From assembly GCF_041146795.1 (NCBI RefSeq), contig NC_135168.1, positions 37,278,370-37,342,369 of the forward strand: a DNA stretch of 64,000 nucleotides. The letters run 5' to 3'. Below the pieces are notes generated by a model. The model was not told where the DNA came from and searched no databases. It was given only the letters and a program-made list of their open reading frames with translations. A program made the position numbers and the translations under genes. Source of the stretch: Maylandia zebra (taxonomy: Eukaryota; Chordata; Actinopteri; Cichliformes; Cichlidae). Of this stretch, positions 23,430 through 34,000 are shown one piece after another (positions within the stretch are counted from its first letter, which is position 1; every line of letters begins with the position of its first letter).

Positions 23430-23692
23430 GTTTTGATCAGTGTTGGCTCATTACTCACAAAAAGTAATGTCAAATCAAATCAAATCACTTTTTATTGTCA
23501 CATCACATGTGCAGGCACACTGGCACAGCACATGCGAGTGAAAATCTTGTGTGCGAGCCCCACAAGCAACAGAGATGTGCAAACACAACAACACAAACGA
23601 GCAAAATACAAGAATGGCCAACCTGAAACTAATAAATATATGTACAATATATAATAGTGTATGCATTTCTGGATGTGTATACTAAATATTTT

Positions 23693-23696
<4 letters not shown>

Positions 23697-23762
<66 letters not shown>

Positions 23763-23784
23763 CACACATTTTTACAAATTAAAT

Positions 23785-23865
<81 letters not shown>

Positions 23866-23873
23866 GTAATAAT
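23697..23873. repeat. Compound microsatellite (TG)n, poly(A), (TAA)n
   Basis: About 32 TG units (23697-23760), an A-run of about 31 (23788-23818) and about 18 ATA/TAA units to about 23873, within the LINE 3' untranslated region. Confidence 0.95.
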
Positions 23874-23967
23874 AAAATATATAGAGTTGAATATGTGCAA
23901 AACAAGTGGCATTTATATACAGTGTGGAGTGCATAATGTTAAAGTTCCAGTAGTGAAGCTGAGGTGT

Positions 23968-24699
23968 CTATGAAGTGTTCAGCAGTCTGATGGCCTGATG
24001 GAAGAAGCTGTCTCTCAGTCTGCTGGTACAGGACCGGATGCTGCAGAACCTCCTTCCTGAGGGAAGTAGTCTGAACAGTTTATGGCTGGGGTGACTGGAG
24101 TCCTTGATGATCCTCCCCGCTTTCCTCAGGCAGCGCTTCCTGTAGATGTCTTGGAGGGAGGGAAGCTCACCTCCAATTATCCGTTCAGAGCACCGCACTA
24201 CTCGCTGGAGAGCTTTGCAGTTGTAGGCGGTGCTGTTGCCATACCAGGTGGTGATGCATCCAGTGAGGATGCTCTCAATGGCACAGCGATAGAAGGTCTT
24301 GAGGATGCGGGGGCTCATGCCGAATCTTTTCAGTCTCCTGAGAAAGAAGAGGCGCTGCTGCGCCTTCTTCACTGTTTTGTTTGTGTGTACTGACCACGTA
24401 AGATCCTCAGCCAGATGTACTCCAAGGAACCGGAAGCTGCTCACTCTCTCCACAGCAGCGCCGTTGATGGTGATGGGGGTGTGTACTTCTCTGCACCTCC
24501 GGAAGTCCACTATCAGCTCCTTTGTCTTTGCGACGTTGAGGGTGAGATGGTTGTCTTGACACCAGTGGGTCAGGGCGCTGACCTCCTCCCTGTAAGCCGT
24601 CTCATCACCGTTGGTGATAAGACCCACCACTGTAGTGTCGTCCGCAAACTTCACAATGATGTTGGAGTTGTTAGTGGCTGTGGCTAATGTGGTACACAT
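23968..24699 (-). pseudogene. Rex1-type reverse transcriptase, C-terminal third
   Basis: An open frame of 243 codons starts just ahead of IVKFADDTTVVGLI, the catalytic motif C of the RT. It continues with NHLTLNVAKTKELIVDFRR, FRFLGVHLAEDLTWS, QQRLFFLRRLKRFGM and the Rex1-typical HPSHKLFRLLPSGRRF end. Motifs A and B (the first catalytic aspartate and the PQG loop) are missing, so no activity is possible. The frame is clean, which points to a rather recent insertion. Compare the other Rex1-type copy at 55937-58583, which carries FSDD instead of FADD. Confidence 0.8.
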
Positions 24700-24800
24700 A
24701 TTACACAGAACACTTATTAAAAGTGATGCAGTACATTACTTAATTACGCCAAGGAGGAAAAAATTCATGATGCTACTCATAACATTACTTTGATCTTATT

Positions 24801-25481
24801 CTGTAAAATTATTTGAAACACAATAGCTCATAATTACCATTAACAATATAGACCTGAGGCTACAGTCCCACACACCAACACAAATCCCTGTCCTGATGAG
24901 GACACACGTGATCTTTTTCTTAGTATTTAGGTATGAACAATAGAAACATGTGCAGGTAGAAACGAAGGCTGCGGCCTGACTGCTTATCTGTTTGTCACCT
25001 GATGAAGTTCAGCGGCGACTGGCTTCACTGCAGCTCACAAATGACGGCTCACTTGACCCCAGTCCTTGGCTGGGATTGGAATTCCCTCAGCTTCAGCATC
25101 ACTCTGGGTTTTTGGCTAGCTTACCATTATCAGCTCTCTCTGCAGATACTTGCAAAGAGTTGAAGTTGTGTTAGCAGCATAATACAGTTTTTTCTGTTCT
25201 GGATACAGTTTTCACTTTATCATTACGCTCTTGTCCTTCTGTGCAACAAAAACAAAAGTAATGTCCATATCCATGCTGTAAACTACTCTAATATTTCCTC
25301 CTCCAACACATGAACGGAAATCAGCTCATTGTATCACATGTGCAACAACCGATAAGGTTTAATAGGCAAGCGGACTAATGATTCCAAGGAATTTGATTCC
25401 TCTAGTTTGCATGCCAAAGTATCCTTGGCCAAGATACTTAACCAGTGTGATTGTGACTGATAGCTAAATAAGGCACCACAG
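24801..25481. other. No gene seen
   Basis: AT-rich unique-looking sequence without recognisable motifs. Confidence 0.5.
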
Positions 25482-25760
25482 TGGTGTGGCGGTTGGCACC
25501 ATTGCCTCACAGCAAGAAGTTTCCTGAGTTTAAATCCATGGGTTGTCTAGGGCCTTTCCGTCTTGATATTGCGACAGAGCTCGGTCGTTTCTCTCTCTCT
25601 ACTTTTGCTTCTTCCCACAGAGCAAAGATGTGTTAGGTTAATTAAGTGGTGATGCTAAATTGGCTGTAGATGTGAATGATTGTCTGTCTCTGTGTTAGCC
25701 TAGATAGGCTCCAGCACAACCTTGAACTGGATAAGAGGGATCAATGGATGTATGGAACTA
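25482..25760 (+). repeat. Dispersed SINE-like repeat (GTGGTTAGCAC type), degraded
   Basis: GTGGTGTGGCGGTTGGCACC, TTGCCTCACAGCAAGAAG, TTCTTCCCACAGAGCAAAGA, TTAGGTTAATTAAGTGG and GATAGGCTCCAGCACAACC follow, in order, a very common teleost dispersed repeat that ends in a GGATGG tail. The minus-strand fragment at 8270-8385 belongs to the same family. Confidence 0.65.
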
Positions 25761-25839
25761 GTAGAAGTCATTTTCTGCTTGACTTTATTAGTCTTTCACA
25801 TCACTGTGGAGGAATTTTGACCCACTTTTCTTTACAATG

Positions 25840-26585
25840 TGTAGAATATTTAGCTGATTTAGAGTTTAGAAATGTGTTAAAATATAATGTAGAAGTGTTG
25901 TAGAGACACTGACACGGCCCTCAATATAATAAAGGCTGATTGTGTCGTGAACTTAGGAGTAGAGTGTAGGAGACCTCCCCCACTGAGTGGAAATTCCCCA
26001 GAGGAAGTCTTAGGGTGGGGGTCTCAACATTTCTAGGGGGTAGGGGGGCCAGTGGCGCAATGGATAATGCGTCTGACTACGGATCAGAAGATTCTAGGTT
26101 CAACATTTCTAACTGGATAACTGTGGTTTGGAAGGGAGAGGGGTTTTATGATTTGGGAGTTACCTACATCCACAGTATTTTAACTGTCACGCACACACAT
26201 CCACACGCACACTCACTCATGTGCACTCACGCCTACACGCAGGTATGCGTACACAGGCACACACAAGCACTCACATAGACACAAGGGAACGCGCACATGT
26301 AGGCATTCATGTGCTCGTGCACATAGACACAGACAGAGTTTGCAGCACACCGTAGGGGGTTTTATGATGGGGTCACTTCTATAAAGCTGGCTGTAACTAA
26401 CAAAGGGGTGAAGACTTTTTGCAGAGGGACACCGGCCTCGTCTTCCCTTCTAGAAGTGCTTAAATGAAGATAAATGAAGATGAGTAAAGATGAATAAAGA
26501 TTTTGTGAAAATGACTACGGAGTCCGGTGCCATCTCTGGACGCTCGAGGAATGAAAAGAACCGGGGTAAAACTGATTTCGCAACA
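25840..26585 (+). mobile_element. Solo LTR carrying a tRNA fragment
   Basis: This 746-bp insert starts TGTAG and ends CAACA. It is flanked by AATG at 25836-25839 and 26586-26589, a 4-bp target duplication inside the Tc1 relic. A TATAAAG at 26380-26386 is followed 107 bp later by AATAAA at 26493-26498, the promoter and polyadenylation layout of a plus-strand LTR. The U3-like part holds a CA-rich tract (26170-26335) and a tRNA-Arg fragment at 26046-26099. There is no internal region, so it is a recombined solo LTR. Confidence 0.7.
26046..26101 (+). pseudogene. 5' fragment of a tRNA-Arg(ACG) gene
   Basis: The sequence from GGGCCAGTGGCGCAATGG through the anticodon stem-loop TCTGACTACGGATCAGA (anticodon ACG at 26079-26081) to GGTTC matches vertebrate tRNA-Arg(ACG), with A box at 26053-26063. 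It breaks off in the T loop: the 3' T-stem strand and acceptor strand are absent, so no cloverleaf can close and the B box is incomplete. It is flanked by the 12-bp direct repeat TCAACATTTCTA (26024-26035 and 26100-26111), which suggests insertion as a retrocopy. Confidence 0.8.
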
Positions 26586-26868
26586 AATGTTTCTTCTGTT
26601 CATTGAGATTTGGGGGAATTAGTTCATGCACAGTTCTCTTAAGTCAGTGCCCGTGTCCTGTGGCTGCAAAACAAGTGCTTGACAGATGTATGAGATGTTT
26701 GTGCTGATTTGGTTTTTACTGCTTTGAGCTCATCTGTCCATTGTTCCTAAAGTCTTGTGATTTTGTTTTGATGCAAATCTGGCAACAGTTCCATACAAGT
26801 CATACTTGTTTAACCTTTTTCTAATTGGACTGTGTAGCGGTAGCAAGGCAATGTGAAGGGGATCAAAT

Positions 26869-26884
26869 GGGGGGGGGGGGGGGG
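26869..26884 (+). repeat. G16 homopolymer
   Basis: Sixteen consecutive G bases, long enough to form a G-quadruplex on the plus strand. Confidence 0.95.
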
Positions 26885-27337
26885 AACACCACACGAGCCT
26901 TCAACAGTTTTTCAAAGATTTGAATATATTCTCTCTTTTTTCTGGTACAGAGGTTTTGTCATGCTCACCAGCAACACATCTAGAAATACCCGCTCGAGCC
27001 TCACAAACTCCTCCTTAAATAGATGCTGGTCATACCATCACCAATAAAATGTAAAAAGTCCCCCCCTCCGACACAGCCCAGCTACAAAAACCTATACAGT
27101 GAAATACTGTGGTTATTTTGACACACCTCACAAATATCCGATTACAAAACACCCCCCAGCTAAACAATATCCAAACTAACTAAGTCAAATCAAACTGAAA
27201 ATTCAGCCCACTACACCCCTCAGCTCTCATCAGATGGTTCAACCCACTATCAGTGGGTGATTGGAGAACTCCTTTCAGGTGAACATCATTAGGCCATAAT
27301 CATGTGTGCACTCCATGACTCAGGCCTTCAGGAAGTT

Positions 27338-27340
<3 letters not shown>

Positions 27341-27380
<40 letters not shown>
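27341..27380. repeat. (AG)20 microsatellite
   Basis: 40 bp of uninterrupted AG followed by CGCGAGAGAC. Confidence 0.97.
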
Positions 27381-27384
<4 letters not shown>

Positions 27385-28974
27385 AGAGACTCCTGGGATA
27401 TGATTGGCATGCCTGAAAGGACCCTCTTAAATCCTATGGAAGCAGTAAAGATACTACTTGTACTATAAAAACTTTCTTCTTCATATGACTGTAAGCTGTA
27501 ATGTGCAATTTTTAAATTTGTTTTGGACTGTATGACTTGTAAAACCTGTAATCAGGTCTAGATATTGTTGGTTTGTTGCTCGTTTTTACATGTACCACAC
27601 AACAGTGGTTAATATTTTTAAAACCAGCTGTCACTATTGGTAGTACTATTTGTTTTTAAGCAGGGTAGCTGTCTGGGATGAGGTTGCCGAGGCAGCAAAC
27701 GTGACATTAAGGTGCATTGAATTGCTCAAACCATTATCTGTGTGGGCACAGATGCACTTTACAGAGACTTGTAAAGTCCTGTACTCAGGAGCTGGCAGGC
27801 TAAAGACAGTTTAATGTCCTTGTGTTTTCACTTGCACCCCATCAATGAATTCTTGGGCTGCACTACATTGTGAAAGACACAAAAATATTTGACACTTGCT
27901 GCTTATTTTTACCACTACTGTTTGCATTGTTTTTAATGACCAAACGTTTTAAATTATATGTCTGTGACCCTGGAATTTTGATTTTAAGTAAGAATAGTAT
28001 GAGAAACCACCTACCTCACATGCAACTGGTTATGTAATGTGAGAAGAAAAAAGAAAAAAAAAAAACACCAGGCACACTAGGATAAAGAAAGTTCAAGTTT
28101 AGCCAACAGTTTTAAAAATGCCAGCCCTTGAACTATTTTCCCTCTAGCTGCTAATTCAGACCTAATACAGTCAGCAAGCACCACCGTGGAGGACATTGTT
28201 TGTACAGCAGTTTAAAAGAGAGGTTGCAAAGAGAAGCTTTCCATCACTTGTTGAACCACTTGACACCTGCCCCAATGAGAGAGTTTCCAAGATGAATGGT
28301 CACCTAAGGCACTCATCACCTCACCTGTGACAAGCTGTGCTGTGAAAAGACTCTTCTTTGCTGTCAGTCTGATATAAACTGGCATCAGGACATCAGTGGG
28401 GGCACTGGTGATAAACAGTTCAGGTTAACTGAAGGAAAATCGACTAATTTTATTAGATCATAATAAAATATTAATCAAATCAATTTTGATGCAGTCAAAT
28501 AAAAGCAAAAAGGAAAGAAAATCAGCAACATGATTTATTGGGCATATTTTTAATGGAGACTTAATGGGTGCGATCAGACTTTATGATGCTACTTCTGTGA
28601 CCCTGAATGGATAAACAGGTATAAAAATGGAAGGATAAATGTTGCTATTGCCAGGTGCATGCATATCCCTGTACTGTATGTGTGTATGGGCTTTTCCTAG
28701 GCTTTTAGGAGCTGGTTTTTATTGCTTGTCCTTGTCGTCCTTGTGTAATCGGTGTTTGTGCAAGTGCGCGCACGTGTTCTCCACAGATTTCAGTATTACT
28801 GTTTTTTCTGGTAGCTTATTGTAATGTTGCGTCTGTTTTTTTTTTTGTATTTGTTTTTTTGAAAAACTTATTTCACAGATCCCTCAAAGACCAGCAAATC
28901 TTGTTACTAAACATTTGCATGTTTACAGTAAGGATAAAATATATATATGTGCGCACGCTCCATTATCTGGCAGT

Positions 28975-29140
28975 CATGATTGTTTTTTTTTTTGTTTTTT
29001 TTTCTTCACGTTTATTTATTTAACCAGGACATACTGTGGTGGCTCTTTGCAGTCAACTGCACTGCAACTTAAGATTCCAGCAGATAGAAAAATGCTGCAA
29101 AAGTACACAAATCATAATACAACACAACGGTTGAACAAAA
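28975..29140 (-). repeat. Possible LINE 3' tail
   Basis: GTTTATTTATTTAACCAGG followed by an A-rich stretch (AAGTACACAAATCATAATAC) resembles the inverted 3' end of a teleost LINE. Identification is weak. Confidence 0.3.
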
Positions 29141-29431
29141 TAAAATGAAAGTGTTTTTGGGCAGACAGTAATGTAGGAACAGCTGCGGAAGTAACCGCAG
29201 CTATTAGCTGTATCTACAGTATTATATGAATCATGCAATAAGAACACACATTACTGCATATTTTTCTCCCTCACAACACTAATGAAACCTCTGCTTCTTT
29301 TAAGCATATTTCATTTGTGTTTTGTGACAATTTTTTTTTCCACCGCTATTGCGTTGTCTTATGTTTTATTCAACTTCCGTGGTCTTTTGTTCAGCTGTTT
29401 TGTGCTGTGTTTGTGAACCTTGATCTAATTT

Positions 29432-29464
<33 letters not shown>

Positions 29465-29719
29465 CTTACTGTTACTTTTATTTTTGTATCCACACCCAAG
29501 TCAAGCCAGCTGCTTTAAAGCTAGGCATTGTTTGATATACAAACAATATGTCAGTCAACCTCATCTTACAATTCTTGACTTTGTAAGTCTGAATAGAATA
29601 AAGTACTCTATTGGGGTGATATGTTATTAGAAGGTTTTTAAGATAAGATGGGGCCTGATTATTAGATTAAGGCTGTAACAGGGTGCCAGTTGAGATAAGC
29701 CAATATTGCTAAAACCTAC
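29141..29719. other. No gene seen
   Basis: AT-rich with a T-run at 29446-29461. Nothing recognisable. Confidence 0.5.
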
Positions 29720-30746
29720 AACAGCTACTACCCCTTGGAAACCCATTTAATGAAGCTCTCTATGCACTGTTCTTGAGCTGAAGACCACATGAAGTTTGGA
29801 GGGCTGCAGCGATTAACTCTGTAGAAAGTTGGTAACCTCTGCACACTATGTGCTTCAGCATCTGCTTGTCAGGGCCAGGAGAATGAACCCAAACGCGGAC
29901 ACGGACGGAGGCACTATAATTCAAACATGAACTGTGAGCCAGACGTAGAGCGATGAAACTATACAGATTAAAGAGTCCACGAACGGGGGCTAAAGGTGAA
30001 ATGGGTCGTGGTTTGGAGAAGGTGCTCAGAGTCACTGCAACGAGAGGAGAGAAATGTCAGGGGAGTTCCAAAGAAGTGTCAGGTAAGTAAGTCAGGTGAC
30101 TTTCAGTCTCTTACTCGTTCGCAGGTGGAGAACAACGTGGTGGGGAAAGCAGTCAGAGAGGTCCGGGTGAGTTTCCTGTCAGATGTCGTGATTGCATGAA
30201 TCCCAGTAGCCATGGCAGGGAGGCAGGCAGATGGAATGAAGAGAGGAGTAGAGCATGGACTGTTACAGTGAAGCTCCTGAGAAGACCAGCGTCCAAATAA
30301 AGATGAGTATTGTTAGTAGGTGAACAAGATTACTGGAAAAAGAAAAAAACAAACAAGGTAAGTAGGACTAGTAACTGTGAGCGCTTTGGCGGCCAACACT
30401 AAAACAGGTTAGCTATAGATCTGGTGATGAGATCACTGGTCTTAAATACAGGCAGCCTAATTGCTGACAGGTGTGGACAGAACGCTGAATGGAATGGCTC
30501 CGCCCAGAGGTGGAAACGGGCAGTCAACCTGGACCATGACGCCACTAACCCAGCTCTATGATTTCACATGGCCTACCACTTTGTGGCTGAGTTGCTGTCA
30601 TTCCCATTCACTTGCACTTTGTCATAATTCCACTAACAACTGACTTTTGAATATTTAGTAGTGATATCATGACTGAACTTGTTGCACAGGTGACATCTTG
30701 TCATGGTACCACACTGAAGTTCACTGAGCTCCTGAGAGCGACCCAT
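29720..30746 (-). pseudogene. Tc1-like transposase N-terminal half, disrupted
   Basis: The minus-strand ATG at 30746 gives MGRSQELSELQCGTM and CHLCNKFSHDI, the N-terminal DNA-binding region of a Tc1-like transposase, then a stop near 30636. Further matching sequence includes the inverted form of the RSGRP-encoding stretch near 30570 and LQTSCGLQLKNSA near 29800. A 675-bp LTR sits between. Intact relatives bind the terminal repeats with this region; the catalytic C-terminus is absent here. Confidence 0.75.
29867..30541 (-). mobile_element. Solo LTR, minus strand
   Basis: The 675-bp insert starts TGTCAGGGCC and ends GGACCATGACG, whose inverse (CGTCATGGTCC) mirrors the start. Flanks CTGCT (29862-29866) and CCACT (30542-30546) fit a diverged 5-bp duplication, because the reconstructed Tc1 sequence CTGCTAACCC matches the family. 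On the minus strand a TATTTAAG (30448-30441) gives the same promoter style as the solo LTR at 8972-9545. No internal coding region is present. Confidence 0.65.
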
Positions 30747-30891
30747 TCTTTCACAAATGTTTGTGGAAGCAGTCTGAATGCTTAGGTGCTTGATTTTATA
30801 CACCTGTGGCCGTGGGAGTGATTGGAACGCCTGTATCCGATGATTTGGAAGGGTGCGTGAATACTTTTGGCAATGTAGTGTAGGAGTGAAG

Positions 30892-31031
30892 ACGTGTCAC
30901 AGGAAGTTGCGTCCTATTACAGTAGCTCTTTAGATTGACCCATTCTTTCACAAATGTTTGTGAACTGCATGGTAGCTGCTTGATTTTATACACCTGTGAC
31001 CTCAAAGATAAAGAGGTGTGGCCCAATACTT
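30892..31031 (-). repeat. Second Tc1-like fragment, tandem with the first
   Basis: GACCCATTCTTTCACAAATG, TGCTTGATTTTATACACCTG and CTATATAGAGTA repeat, in the same orientation, the 5' region of the neighbouring Tc1-like element. The surrounding bases differ, so it is a related family rather than a duplication of the neighbour. Confidence 0.6.
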
Positions 31032-34000
31032 GTGTCTATATAGAGTAGTTGCATGTAGCCCCTTCTTTTACAAAGAATTCATGATGCAAGCATTTGATTC
31101 ATAATTTCTTTTGGTCAGCTAAAACCAACAACATTTCTGCTCCGGCTTCTTTTTCTATGATCCCAGCTGCAGCGATGACCCACACAGCAACAACACATTG
31201 TTTGATGAGCAGTTTGTGATGATTAACTTGCATGCCCGAGGCACCAACTCCGTGATGGTCTTTTGTAATTTCATTCTCAATTTATCTGATTCAGATGTAG
31301 CAGAACGTGTGCTTAAAGCCAGCAGCATATATCATTATTCAGAACATTACTTTCTGATGGCAGCCTAAAAAGTTGCTTTCCCTTTAACTGCACCCATAAA
31401 TCAGTGAAAAGCTTTTATGTTTCATTATGGGATGGAGGCATTATCCATCATTTGTCTGTTTTCAGGTTTGCTGTCAGGTCTGCAGACTAAAAAGGGAATA
31501 TTTAAAAAGGTTAGATGGCGGTTTTGTCAAAACTATGAAGGCTTTAAAGTGCTTTCTCTCTTCAGAGGTAATAAGTAGGAATAATGAAACATTTTAACTT
31601 TTTTAAACAATTCTTTGAGCTCACTACATTTTTCCCCTTCAAATATTTACAACATTTTTCTGTGGTTCATTTAATTGAATTGCCTGACGACATACAAACA
31701 GCAGCATGTTACTTAGTCGAAACAGAAGACCAGATATTCCCTCGGTGTGTACAGTATGCCAGTAGATCGTTGCTGTAGTGCTTCAAACTAAAGTAGACTT
31801 CCCACTGTGATCTCCTCATCTAAATCAGGCTTTAGCTGCACAGAGTAATTGCTTCCTGTGGCACATTTATAAACTGTGATTATAAAGCAGGTCAAAAAAA
31901 AGTGTTTAGTTCATTATAAGAACTTGAACTTTGCTGGAGGTTTTAATGGTCCTCTGACTCTTTGCCAAGAGATTCATTTGGGTTTAATCTTCATCTCCCC
32001 AGGTACAAAAGAGTGTGTGTGGGATAGATTCTCCTCCATAAAGAGATTCCTGCAGAAGTGCCTCTTATTTAAGATATCCAATGCAGCGAGGACATGCCAT
32101 CAGTCATTTGTTAAAACTGTTTATCGTCCGAGTCTGCAAGTCGATTAAGGCTAACATCACCCCTCAATTTCACTGATATTATAGATTTAACAAGCCCTTA
32201 CCATGATTTAATTATGTGATACACTTTAGTCAACCAAGGCAAATGATCACTACAAGGCATTATTTTAAAAAAAAATACTATCAGTATAAGGGAAGAAAGG
32301 CTATACATTTTATCAACCACTTTTAGGGTATTTGTTTTTCTTTCTTCTATTTTTTCCCTCCATATTGTAATTAGCACAAATTAAACCATTCTGGTGGAAA
32401 GCTGCAGTCAATTAACTGAGATTGCAAGAGCGAAAACAGTGACCTTTAATCATTACACAATGTGCCGAAACTATTTACAGATCCTGCAGTTTTGTTTGGA
32501 TTACAGACGAGAGCCTTATTTCTAGATCTGAGTTTATGTTTGTTTGAAAAATTAGCTTAGATGTATTGCAATTAACTACTTTTCATTAAAAAACAAAATC
32601 AAATCTGAGGAGAAGTGCAATAAAAGTAGACATATCTTTACGGTGTTACAAGTAGTCCAGTTCAGAGCAACTTGCACGGGGCATGGAAATATTAATTCCC
32701 ACCATCTTTGCCATTGTGCTTGGTTGGCCTGTTGTGCTCTGATAAAGCAGCTCCACATAAATCAGCCTAACGGTGTTTACAGCATGAGCTATAAGTGGCT
32801 ATTTAACTAGCAAGTAAAAAAAAAAATTCATTTGGCTATTGCACCCTTGCTTTATTGAGCCAAAATTCATCATAAACACGCTAACCCAAGTTTGTTGTCT
32901 TGCAATATTTTGAGCATACATCAAGCTTTATTGTTTGCTGCTAACTACACTTGCACAGAACGGTACCTATGGCATATGCTGTACAGCTCCCAGTTCTTCC
33001 AGCCACCATGAATGAGTAATAATGCTCCTTTTAAATGGAGGTGAAAGACTCTGACACTGAGCGCCATTATCAGAGACAAGAGTTTTTCTGAGGCCAACCA
33101 AAACGAGCACAAAAGAGTGACAGGGCGCTGAAAGAAGATAAGGCTCCCCAATTTACAGGCCTTGAGAGTCAAAGGAAGACTCGGGCACTTATATTAAAGG
33201 TTTAAAAATGGAGTTGTGTTTTTATTTCTTTTCCCCAGACCTCATTTTATCTGCTCTGAAGCTGTTGGTGCAATTGGTTTAAAGTACAGAAGAGTCTGCC
33301 CTCACTTCACTGCTTTGCCTCTGTCGGATTGTGTGCAAACTCGCCACTATGCATCTTTATTCCTTGGTGTGTATGCTTGGTATTTATTATCAAACAGAAT
33401 AACCCTCCCTCTGATTTCATAGAACATTCATTATTGTGAGGAAAGGGAAGCTTTCCTCAGCGAAGGCCTTGCTGTGTGAGAAAAGGAGAAGAGTAGGAGA
33501 ACATTGGTTTAAAACCTTTAATGCCTTTGGGAGGGAAAGGAGGTTTGACAGAATGTGTGTGTAAATACGGCGGGTGGTTGAGCTAAAGATGCGGCATGTT
33601 GTCCTCGAGGTTAGTATGAGAAACCACGCTTCTGGTGATAGGTGACATTTTATTGATCTGCAGCCAAGTTGGAGCTAAGCAGCAGCGTGAGCGAGGTAGC
33701 ATTACGTGACTGGATATTGAAATTGTGACAGCGACGGGCTTTTTCTGTCCTCACTGGGCTGGGTCTTCATCCCCTCCTCCATTGTGCCTTTCTATATTTT
33801 TCTACTTTTCCCTGCCTTTCTCTGTCTTAATGATTGAAACATATGTCTCAAACTCTAAAAAATAAAATATTCCCAGAGAGGCAGAAGACCAAAGTGAGCA
33901 GAGGAACTGTGGCACGCTTTAATTGAGACCTTACATCACCCTTTACCCACTGGGGTCCGCTGTCTTTGTTTTATTCAGCACATGGCTTCTTGGACTCGTC

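Larger units (their letters stand above)
23470..24716 (-). mobile_element. Rex1/Babar-type LINE, 5'-truncated
   Basis: The 3' end on the minus strand reads ACAATAAAAAGTGATTTGAT followed by further TTTGA units, the Rex1/Babar tail. Coding sequence begins only just before the FADD motif, so most of the element was lost on insertion. Near-identical 10-bp flanks AAAAGTAATG (ending 23469) and AAAAGTGATG (from about 24717) support a target-primed insertion. The 3' untranslated region has been expanded by microsatellites (23697-23873). Confidence 0.8.
23430..24800. mobile_element. MITE-like repeat split by the Rex1-type LINE
   Basis: TTGGCTCATTACTCACAAAAAGTAATG (first part, to 23469) and CATTACTTAATTACGCCAAGGAGG (after 24725) are the two sides of a teleost MITE that I recall as contiguous. 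The LINE occupies 23470-24716 between AAAAGTAATG and AAAAGTGATG, a likely target duplication. Confidence 0.45.
25775..26845 (-). mobile_element. Tc1-like relic split by a solo LTR
   Basis: TCTTTCACATCACTGTGG and GGAATTTTGACCCACTTTTC (25790-25835) and the block from 26590 (TTCTGTTCATTGAG, CTGTGGCTGCAAAACAAG, GTGCTTGACAG, ATACTTGTTTAACC) match consecutive minus-strand parts of the same Tc1-like family as 17040-18040. Removing 25840-26585 and one AATG makes them contiguous. No open transposase frame is left. Confidence 0.65.
26846..28974. other. No gene seen; simple repeats
   Basis: A G16 homopolymer lies at 26869-26884 and a 40-bp AG repeat at 27341-27380. The rest is AT-rich with no recognisable coding or mobile-element signature. 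Confidence 0.55.
29720..30880 (-). mobile_element. Tc1-like transposon, split by a solo LTR
   Basis: The 5' end on the minus strand is sharp: CACTACATTGCCAAAAGTAT begins at 30880 next to a TA (30881-30882). Transposase sequence follows from 30746, and the element fades near 29720 within the transposase, so the 3' half is missing. Insert 29867-30541 interrupts it and removing that insert restores the expected order. Confidence 0.8.

Noticed and set aside
23498..23905. Open frame with long Leu and His/Thr runs
   Set aside because: It is the translation of the compound microsatellite, not a protein.
26046..26120. Functional tRNA-Arg gene
   Set aside because: The 3' strands of T stem and acceptor stem are missing and the B box is broken.
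31876..32148. Host exon after a pyrimidine tract ending in CCCCAG (32000)
   Set aside because: The following frame has no recognisable domain and no clear donor, so a chance acceptor is more likely.
33216..33422. Host exon after TTCTTTTCCCCAG
   Set aside because: Acceptor-like only; the frame has no recognisable content.
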